A DNA stretch of 64,000 nucleotides from assembly GCA_026415325.1 (NCBI GenBank), contig JAOAHH010000035.1:1-64000 (forward strand). Reading direction: 5' to 3'. Source of the stretch: Thermodesulfobacteriota bacterium (GTDB lineage Bacteria; Desulfobacterota; WTBG01; CAIYCZ01; CAIRTM01). Positions 58,278 through 64,000 of this stretch are shown piece after piece; the stretch's first letter is position 1, and the number at the start of each line of letters is the position of its first letter. Both the position numbers and the translations under genes were made by a program. Under the pieces are notes generated by a model. It worked only from the letters and a program-made list of their open reading frames with translations, did not search any database and had not been told where the DNA came from.

Positions 58278-58748
58278 GTGCACGTGTCGTCTGGCGCACG
58301 GTCGATTTCTGGCTGCCGCATCCGTATCGATAAAGACGGCATGTGGTACTACAACGACCTGCCAATCATCAACAAAACGATATACCTCTTTTTCAACCAG
58401 CACCTTGAGCCCGCATCCGACGGCGGATACCAGCTCCGCATCCGCGATGAAACCTGTCCGGTGATCGTCGAGGACACCCCGTTTGTGGTCGTGGATGTGT
58501 GGCTGGAACAGAATGCCAAAGACGGACGCGATGCGTTTTTCATCAGGCTCAACGACGAAACAACCGAGGTGCTTAACCTCTCAACGCTCACGATCCGTCA
58601 TGACAATGTGCCCTGCTGCAGGGTAAAAGAAGGTAAGTTTCCGGCGCGATTTAGCCGTCCTGCCTATTACCGGCTCGCCGAGCATGTGGTCGAGCACGAG
58701 GACGGCCGTTTTTCCATCCCGCTCAACGCAACCCACTACTATTTATGA
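58278..58748 (+). CDS. DUF1285-like protein
   Basis: A 156-residue protein resembling the DUF1285 family: RIDKDGMWYYNDLPI (about residue 15), a short basic-aromatic segment (TIYLFFNQHLEP), and VIVEDTPFVVVDVWLEQ (about 62), followed by FIRLNDETTEVLNLSTLTI (about 88). The family has a small two-domain beta fold of unknown role. Start choices are GTG at 58278 or 58284; TAAGGAG precedes both. It starts 8 bases after the foldase stop, so the two are probably cotranscribed. It overlaps the end of proC by 6 bases. Confidence 0.75.
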   Translation: MHVSSGARSISGCRIRIDKDGMWYYNDLPIINKTIYLFFNQHLEPASDGGYQLRIRDETCPVIVEDTPFVVVDVWLEQNAKDGRDAFFIRLNDETTEVLNLSTLTIRHDNVPCCRVKEGKFPARFSRPAYYRLAEHVVEHEDGRFSIPLNATHYYL

Positions 58749-59561
58749 CCTGCCGAGCTCCTGAGAGCGGGTAACCGCAGCGGCAACTGCCTGCAGGAGC
58801 GCATTGCGCAAGCCCGCCTGCTCAAGCGCCGCAAGCCCTGCGATGGTTGTTCCGCCGGGTGAAGCAACCTGATCTTTCAACACGGCCGGATGCTCGTGCG
58901 AGGTGAGCACAAGGCGCGCAGCGCCGAGGCAGGTCTGTGCGGCAAGTGTGAGTGCAACAGAGCGCTGCAGACCTGCCCGCACCCCGGCATCGGCAAGCGT
59001 TTCGATCACGACGAACACAAACGCTGGACCGCTGCCGCTCAGTCCAGTGACTGCATCCATCAGATCTTCGCTTACCACAACGGTTATACCGATTGCATCA
59101 AACAGTTTTTTTGCAAGCGTCATGTCCTGCGCAGTGGCACCGGATCCTGTGCACAGTGCAGAGGCGCTTGCAAGGGTTTTTGCCGCGATGTTGGGCATGC
59201 AGCGGATAATACGACCTTTGCCGCCGAGCCCCTCGGCAATGGTTTTGGTCTGGATGCCGGCTGCGATGGAAATGATGAGCTTGTGTTCGGTAACCGCCTG
59301 CCGGATCTCTTCGAGCAGTAGCCGCATGTTTTGCGGCTTAACCGCAAGGATGATAACATCGGTTTTGATGACAAGCTCGACGTTGTCGAGCATGGTTTTT
59401 ACCCCAAACTGCTCCCGAAGCAGGGTCAGCCGTTCCTGTTTGATATCTGAGACCACAATGTTTTCTGCCGGTATGAGCTGCGCCTGCACCATTCCCCGCA
59501 CCAGGTTTTCTGCCATGGCGCCACCGCCGATCATGCCGAGTTTGAGGTTTTTTAGTTCCAT
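58743..59561 (-). CDS. proC: Pyrroline-5-carboxylate reductase
   Basis: A 272-residue ProC, the last step of proline biosynthesis (NADPH-dependent). The Rossmann motif is MIGGGAMAENLVRGM (about residue 10), VILAVKPQNM follows (about 72), then MPNIAAKTLASASALC (about 120) and the C-terminal VTGLSGSGPAFVFVVIETLADAGV (about 166), with SPGGTTIAGLAALEQAGLR near the end. Length is normal. It is transcribed alone, converging on the DUF1285-like gene. Confidence 0.94.
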   Translation of the reverse strand: MELKNLKLGMIGGGAMAENLVRGMVQAQLIPAENIVVSDIKQERLTLLREQFGVKTMLDNVELVIKTDVIILAVKPQNMRLLLEEIRQAVTEHKLIISIAAGIQTKTIAEGLGGKGRIIRCMPNIAAKTLASASALCTGSGATAQDMTLAKKLFDAIGITVVVSEDLMDAVTGLSGSGPAFVFVVIETLADAGVRAGLQRSVALTLAAQTCLGAARLVLTSHEHPAVLKDQVASPGGTTIAGLAALEQAGLRNALLQAVAAAVTRSQELGRS

Positions 59562-59951
59562 ACCCGTCTCCCCTCTCCGGCGCCGGATACTGAATGCCCG
59601 GCGTCATGAAACGTGATGCGTAAGATTGTATGAGAGAATATTCGATTTACGCTTTTGCATTTTCCCCGTGACTGCATACTATGCAAGCAGGAATTGATTG
59701 TCAAACACTTAATGCTGTTCTACATTAACATAAAAAGATCACCGCATAAGGCGCAGGGCATACGGCTCGCGGTGCAGAAGGTTTTACCGGAACGGCGTTC
59801 GCCGCAATCGGCAGATCGAGAATTGTACAATAGCCCTTGTGGAAACGCTGATCGAGCCATTTAAAAAGCTTGCTTTCTTACCAGAAAGGTGATTATTTTT
59901 CTTTTGCCTTTCTCGGTATCGGATACGATGCACTCTTTGGTGCGATGGGGT
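59562..59951. other. Intergenic region between proC and the response-regulator cluster
   Basis: This 390-base divergent region contains a good promoter for the right-hand genes (59698-59726) and a small inverted repeat TGCAT-ACT-ATGCA at 59673-59685. A 69-codon plus-strand frame at 59655-59864 has no ribosome binding site or recognisable sequence and I do not regard it as a gene. Confidence 0.5.
59698..59726 (+). promoter_or_regulatory. Promoter candidate for the response-regulator cluster
   Basis: TTGTCA (59698-59703), a 17-base spacer, TACATT (59721-59726). Transcription would start near 59733, leaving a long leader of about 220 bases before the start codon chosen for the REC-PAS gene. Confidence 0.6.
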
Positions 59952-60785
59952 ATGGACGACAAAGTGTTTGTCCTGTGCGTCGATGATGAGCGCAATGTCT
60001 TGCGCTCGCTTGAGCGATTGTGCATGGACGAGCCCTATACTCTGCTGACCGCTGATACCAGCGCAGCCGGCATTGCCATTCTTGAACAGCAGTTCTGCCC
60101 CGTTGTCATTTCCGATTACCGCATGCTGGACATGAACGGCGTTGCGTTTTTGAGAGAGGTTCGGAAGCGATGGCCCGACACGGTGCGTATTGTGCTTTCA
60201 GGATACGCGGACGCCGCAACCATTGTCTCTGCCATTAACGAGGGCGAAATCTACAAGTTCATTCCCAAGCCGTGGAACGACGATGAGCTGAAGGTTGCAA
60301 TCCTCAATGCAATCGAGAAATACCGGCTCCAGCAGGAAAACAAACGGCTGACCGCAGAGCTTCTTGCAAAGAACGCAGAGCTCGAGCACCTTACCCACAA
60401 TCTAGAGAAAATTATCGATGAAAAAACCGCCGATCTCCAGATTCAAAACCGTTCCCTCCAGCTTGCCCAAACAATTCTCAATATTCTGCCGCTTGCCGTG
60501 ATCGGCATCGACAATGAAGGCATGATCGTTCAGCTCAACAGGGCTGCGTGCAATGTATTATCAGAAAAGGGGCTTGTAATCGGCGAAAGCGCACACAATG
60601 TCCTGCCCGGCGCTATTCTGCACGCTGCACAGACGGCACAAAAACAGGGATGCCCGATTCCTTACACTGCTGATGGCAGGCAGGGTATGGTGTTTTCCGT
60701 GCCTTTGTATGACGGCACTGCGTGTACCGGTCGGGTTATCATCATCCAAGAGAGCATTCCTTCTGTTACAGTGGCACAACCATGA
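59952..60785 (+). CDS. Response regulator with PAS domain (REC-PAS)
   Basis: A 277-residue protein. Residues 1-120 are a receiver domain: VLCVDDERNVLRSLERL, the phospho-acceptor Asp in VISDYRMLDMNG (about residue 53) and the conserved Lys in YKFIPKPWNDDELK (about 104), the receiver type usually linked to HD-GYP proteins. Residues 125-180 form a coiled coil. Residues 180-270 look like a PAS domain (ILPLAVIGIDNEGMIVQLNRAA, from about 178). There is no output enzyme domain. The start is uncertain: ATG at 59952 is used, an upstream GTG at 59889 is open. The stop overlaps the next gene (ATGA). Confidence 0.82.
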   Translation: MDDKVFVLCVDDERNVLRSLERLCMDEPYTLLTADTSAAGIAILEQQFCPVVISDYRMLDMNGVAFLREVRKRWPDTVRIVLSGYADAATIVSAINEGEIYKFIPKPWNDDELKVAILNAIEKYRLQQENKRLTAELLAKNAELEHLTHNLEKIIDEKTADLQIQNRSLQLAQTILNILPLAVIGIDNEGMIVQLNRAACNVLSEKGLVIGESAHNVLPGAILHAAQTAQKQGCPIPYTADGRQGMVFSVPLYDGTACTGRVIIIQESIPSVTVAQP

Positions 60786-62083
60786 GCGCGGGCATGACCG
60801 TTCCAGCAATTTTGCTTGTTGACGACGAGGAGCACATCTTGAGTTCTCTGAAGCGCCTCTTGTGTGCAGAAGACTACGCCGTGCTCACCGCAACCTCAGG
60901 TGAGCAGGGGCTCCGGCTGCTTGAAAACAACCCGGTCGGGCTCATTATTTCAGACCAGCGCATGCCGGGCATGAACGGCACCGAATTTCTTGCCCGCGCG
61001 CGGCAGTGCTGCCCCGATGCGGTGCGCATTATGCTCACGGCGTATTCTGATATGGAGGCAACCATCGGCGCAATCAATAGAGGAGAGATTTACCGATTCA
61101 TCACCAAGCCGTGGCAGGATGAAGAGCTGAAAATGATCGTGCGCGATGCTCTTGAACGCTATCGGCTGGTGCAGGAGAACAAACGGCTCACCAGAGAACT
61201 CCGGGAGTGGAATGCGCGGCTTGAGCAGCGGGTGCGCGAGCAGACTGCGGAGATCGAGCAGCAAAACAAAGAGCTCATGCAACTCAACAAAAAATTACAG
61301 GAAAACTTCAAAAGCTCTCTGCAGGCATTTGCAAGCCTTATCGAGTTGCGCGATATGCGGCTGAGCAACCATGCCCACAATGTCGCATCGATTGCCGTCA
61401 AAATTGCCGACGAAATAAAGGTAAGCCAGCAGGAGCGGGACACGATTGAGGCAGCGGCGCTGTTGCATGACATCGGTAAAATCGGCGTTCCTGATAGCGT
61501 GCTTGCAAAACAACCCAAAGACCTCACCGCAGAGGAGCGCCGGCAACTTGAGCAGCATCCCATCCGGGGGCAGGCTGCGCTTGAACCGATCGAATCGCTC
61601 CGGGAAGCAGCCGTTTTGGTGCGGCACCATCATGAGTGGTACAACGGCGACGGGTATCCCGACCGTTTGCGGTTTGACAATATTCCGCTCGGCTCGCGCA
61701 TCATTGCCATCGCTGACGCTATTGACCGGCACGCAAACCCAGGCCGCCGCGGCGGCGCCTATGATGTGATGCGCGCTTTCCGCATCGTCTATGCCGACCG
61801 ACGCACCCATTATGATGAGCATTTGATGCCTGCCCTGGAAAAAATTGTTCGAGTACTCGACGCCGGCGCGGACAAGACAATTGGGACAGGGCAGAAAGCA
61901 TGCTTACCAGAAGAACTGGTGCCGGGCATGGTCCTTGCCGAAGACATCAGAACCGGAACCGGGATTCTGGTGCTTCCGGCGGGCACGGCGCTGAAGCACG
62001 AGCATATTCTGGCGCTGAAACGGTATTTTGAGCTTGATCCTTCGGGTTCAAGCATCAGAGTATGGTTAAAACAAAAGGCGTGA
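60782..62083 (+). CDS. Response regulator with HD-GYP phosphodiesterase domain (RpfG-like)
   Basis: A 433-residue c-di-GMP phosphodiesterase candidate. The receiver domain (about 5-125) has LIISDQRMPGMNG with the acceptor Asp and YRFITKPWQDEELK. A coiled coil (about 130-180) leads to the HD-GYP domain (about 190-345): LLHDIGKIGVPD (HD pair, about residue 229), VRHHHEWYNGDGYPDRL (about 280; GYP) and GSRIIAIADAID. A small C-terminal domain follows (about 360-433). Metal ligands appear intact, so it should be active. It starts as ATGA on the REC-PAS stop. Confidence 0.92.
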   Translation: MSAGMTVPAILLVDDEEHILSSLKRLLCAEDYAVLTATSGEQGLRLLENNPVGLIISDQRMPGMNGTEFLARARQCCPDAVRIMLTAYSDMEATIGAINRGEIYRFITKPWQDEELKMIVRDALERYRLVQENKRLTRELREWNARLEQRVREQTAEIEQQNKELMQLNKKLQENFKSSLQAFASLIELRDMRLSNHAHNVASIAVKIADEIKVSQQERDTIEAAALLHDIGKIGVPDSVLAKQPKDLTAEERRQLEQHPIRGQAALEPIESLREAAVLVRHHHEWYNGDGYPDRLRFDNIPLGSRIIAIADAIDRHANPGRRGGAYDVMRAFRIVYADRRTHYDEHLMPALEKIVRVLDAGADKTIGTGQKACLPEELVPGMVLAEDIRTGTGILVLPAGTALKHEHILALKRYFELDPSGSSIRVWLKQKA

Positions 62084-62123
62084 AACACAAGGCAGTTAGA
62101 GCGGCAAAACGGAGAGCGGCCAT

Positions 62124-62711
62124 ATGAAAAAGCGGAGTATTTTAATCGTTGACGACGAACCGAACGTAATCTCATCCCTGACGCGCACCCTTGCTGATGA
62201 AGGCTATGAAATCTTTTCGGCAACCAGCGCGGAGCAGGCATTAAAGCTCCTTGAACAGACGAAAGTGCAAGTGCTTATTACCGACGAGCGCATGCCGGGC
62301 ATGAGCGGCTCAGAGTTGCTTGGCATCGTGCGTCGGCGGTATCCCCATATTGTACGGATTATGCTTACCGGCAAGGCAAACCTCGAGGATGCTATGCGCG
62401 CAGTCAATCAGGGCGAGATTTTCCGCTTTTTTACCAAACCATGGGATCCGTATGAGCTTAAGCTGTCGCTCTGGAATGGGTTTGAAAAGTACGACCTTGA
62501 GGAGGAACAGCGGCTGCTGCTTGCAGCGATCAAGCGGCAACGAGCAGAGATGGCCGAGCTCGAAAAAGAATATCCCGGCATTACGCGGGTCAGGCGCGAC
62601 CGCAATGCAGTGGTACTAGTGCAGGATATAACGCCGGAGGACATCGAGGAAATTAAAGCCTGGTGCCGCAAATTGCAGGAAACAGAAGGTTCGGACACAG
62701 GCGATGCATAG
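62124..62711 (+). CDS. Stand-alone response regulator (RpfG-type receiver)
   Basis: A 195-residue protein. Receiver domain at 1-125: ILIVDDEPNVISSLTRTL, acceptor Asp in VLITDERMPGMSG (about residue 54) and FRFFTKPWDPYELK (about 104). The remaining 70 residues are helical with a short tail (DITPEDIEEIKAWCRKLQ) and contain no known output domain. It may receive or compete for the same phosphoryl donor as its two neighbours. It lies 40 bases after the HD-GYP gene in the same direction. Confidence 0.88.
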   Translation: MKKRSILIVDDEPNVISSLTRTLADEGYEIFSATSAEQALKLLEQTKVQVLITDERMPGMSGSELLGIVRRRYPHIVRIMLTGKANLEDAMRAVNQGEIFRFFTKPWDPYELKLSLWNGFEKYDLEEEQRLLLAAIKRQRAEMAELEKEYPGITRVRRDRNAVVLVQDITPEDIEEIKAWCRKLQETEGSDTGDA

Positions 62712-62801
62712 GACAATTTTTTATAAAACAGGTTTCTGCAAACGGTTTGTCATAACTTGTTATATTCTGTTTTCTGAAATACTGTAATTGGTACAATATC
62801 C

Positions 62802-62990
62802 ATGACCATTCCATCAGAACCGAACGAACAAGGCACAGACCGCGTTGCTGAATGCCGAACAGAGCTTGAGCAGCGGTTTTCACATCATACGGCAGACCCG
62901 ATGATGCAGGCGCTCTTTGACGCAGTGCTTGCATGGATGCTCGAGAAAGACGCACAACATGACACCGGCAGAAATCCTGAAACGCATTGA
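62802..62990 (+). CDS. Small hypothetical protein upstream of the HDOD gene
   Basis: A 62-codon frame. The product is acidic and probably helical (DPMMQALFDAVLAWMLEKDA, residues 32-51), without membrane segments. Its last 32 bases overlap the HDOD gene start, which would couple their translation. The ribosome binding site is poor. I recognise no family. The overlap and the G+C-rich, codon-like composition argue for coding, but it may be chance. Confidence 0.45.
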   Translation: MTIPSEPNEQGTDRVAECRTELEQRFSHHTADPMMQALFDAVLAWMLEKDAQHDTGRNPETH

Positions 62991-63804
62991 GCGACTCGGC
63001 CCTCTCGGCACCCTGCCGACCGTTGCCGAAAAGATTAACCAAGCCGTGGCACAGGAAAGCTGCACGCCGGCGCTCCTTGCTGCGATCATTGAAAAGGATG
63101 CGGCGCTTGCAACGAGAGTGCTCAAACTTGCCAACTCGAGTTTTTACGGACTCTCACGCCGGGTTGACACCATCCCCCGTGCCATTACCGTGCTTGGATT
63201 TAATCTGGTTCGGGATACGGCGCTGACCGTTTCGGTTTACCGCCTTTTTGCGGGCAAAAGCAGCGATGGATGCGACATTGAAGGTCTCTGGTTGCATTCG
63301 CTTGCGTGTGCCGTTGCTGCACGATGTCTTGCCGCACGGTTTGATGCCGGCGCTGCGCAGCACGCATTTCTCGGCGGCGTGCTGCACGATATCGGTATCC
63401 TCCTGTTGAGCAGAGTCTTCCCCGAAGAGATGCACACGGTCTGCGGCAGCAAATGCACCACTGAGGATCTCCTTACCGTGGAGCGCAACACTATCGGCAC
63501 AACTCATCCTGAGCTTGGCGCGCTTGCAGCGGAGTGTTGGCATTTCCCGGCAGCGCTTGTCGAATTAATCCGGTGTCATCACCGGCCACTGGCGGCGCGG
63601 CATTTGCCCTGCAGTGTGGCAGCCGTCCATGCAGGCAATGAAATCGTTAAAGCCATGAACCTTGGAAAGGCGCTCAGTTTCTATGTGGGCAAGATTGACC
63701 CGCCGGTGTGGCAGATGCTTAACATACACGCAGCGGATCTGCCGAGTCTGATAAGGACGATTGCAAAGGATTTTGAAACGGCTCGTGAGCTGTTTACGGG
63801 ATGA
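62959..63804 (+). CDS. HDOD domain signalling protein 2
   Basis: A 281-residue HDOD protein. LPTVAEKINQAV (about residue 19), then DAALATRVLKLANSSFYGLSRR (about 45) and GVLHDIGILLLSRVF (about 138) match the family pattern, as in the HDOD protein at 32089-32970. It is another scaffold-type relative of HD phosphohydrolases, here lying in the response-regulator cluster, which suggests a partnership with the HD-GYP protein. The ATG at 62959 has GAGAAAG upstream. Confidence 0.9.
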   Translation: MTPAEILKRIERLGPLGTLPTVAEKINQAVAQESCTPALLAAIIEKDAALATRVLKLANSSFYGLSRRVDTIPRAITVLGFNLVRDTALTVSVYRLFAGKSSDGCDIEGLWLHSLACAVAARCLAARFDAGAAQHAFLGGVLHDIGILLLSRVFPEEMHTVCGSKCTTEDLLTVERNTIGTTHPELGALAAECWHFPAALVELIRCHHRPLAARHLPCSVAAVHAGNEIVKAMNLGKALSFYVGKIDPPVWQMLNIHAADLPSLIRTIAKDFETARELFTG

Positions 63805-63910
63805 TTTGAGCAATGGCGATAGAAGATAGAAGACAGGAGTCACCGGTTTGTGCCTCTTTTGACGCTCTCTGCTGACCTCTGCTTTCTGTCTGCCGAGTCC
63901 TTTAAAAGTT

Positions 63911-64000
63911 ATGACCGACCCCGCACGCATTTTTATCGTCGAAGACGAAGCGATCATTGCTGCAGATATTGCAGCCATGCTCGAAAGTGTCGGGCACGGT
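63911..64000 (+). CDS. N-terminal start of another response regulator (cut by window edge)
   Basis: Only 30 codons are visible. They read like the beginning of a receiver domain, with RIFIVEDEAIIAADIAAML, including the paired acidic residues (E-D-E) that bind Mg2+. The output domain lies beyond base 64000. It continues the signalling cluster in the same direction, 106 bases after the HDOD gene. Confidence 0.75.
   Translation, partial: MTDPARIFIVEDEAIIAADIAAMLESVGHG

Noticed and set aside
59655-59864. A 69-codon plus-strand frame upstream of the REC-PAS gene
   Set aside because: No ribosome binding site, contains the promoter candidate, and shows no protein-like pattern.

Overview
The window reads as a chromosome segment from a free-living, Gram-negative, probably anaerobic bacterium. 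The LPS genes (hldD-like, lptF, lptG), the mreBCD-PBP2-RodA cell-wall module, pilT and a PpiD-like periplasmic foldase point to a two-membrane cell. Two tungstopterin aldehyde:ferredoxin oxidoreductase (AOR) family proteins, a four-cluster ferredoxin subunit, a Na+-pumping decarboxylase and a MutY relative without its iron-sulfur cluster point to anaerobic metabolism. I cannot name the species; a deltaproteobacterial or syntrophic-type lineage, or a candidate phylum, would fit. No phage, IS element, CRISPR array or rRNA operon is visible.

Layout. 1-10.7 kb: a truncated alpha/beta hydrolase, an SLC13/ArsB-type permease, AOR paralogue 1 with its ferredoxin subunit, obg, a class II aldolase, AOR paralogue 2 and a MutY-like glycosylase. 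10.8-17.9 kb: a GAF/AAA+ regulator with an altered sigma54-contact loop, a YprB-like nuclease, an acetyl-CoA-synthetase-like protein lacking the catalytic lysine, a remnant of a type I restriction methylase, an AcuC-like deacetylase, tRNA-Ala(GGC) and a stand-alone E2-type acyltransferase. 18-32 kb: a glycosyltransferase, tgt, sugar-nucleotide enzymes, a U32 (RlhA-like) protein, hldD, a TPR protein, a RlmD/RluA-like fusion, ilvC, a UbiE/MenG methyltransferase, a TIGR02757 protein and an HDOD protein.

33-56 kb is the origin-proximal core. rsmG (with a perfect parS over its stop codon), parA, parB, gyrB, gyrA, gpsA, lptF and lptG run rightward. From the other side mreB, mreC, mreD, PBP2, rodA, dnaA, dnaN, the Na+-pump decarboxylase subunits (oadG, biotin carrier, a 42-residue membrane protein, oadB), a zinc-ribbon membrane protein, pilT and a coiled-coil protein run leftward. 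The two blocks converge at 44.1 kb. No recF lies next to dnaN or gyrB. rsmG and the dnaA-dnaN-oad block look more AT-rich than their surroundings.

56-64 kb: a PpiD-like foldase, a DUF1285-like protein, proC, then a signalling cluster (REC-PAS, REC-HD-GYP, a stand-alone REC, a small protein, HDOD and the start of another REC protein) with no histidine kinase in view.

The most unusual features are: the RlmD-type methyltransferase fused to a pseudouridine-synthase-like domain that lacks its catalytic Asp; the lysine-less Acs-like protein beside an AcuC-like deacetylase; the aldolase next to an AOR protein of GAPOR-like size; the Na+-pump subunits with an unlisted 42-residue membrane protein downstream of dnaN; and the parS/parAB/gyrBA arrangement. 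All calls rest on reading motifs by eye; no database search was possible.
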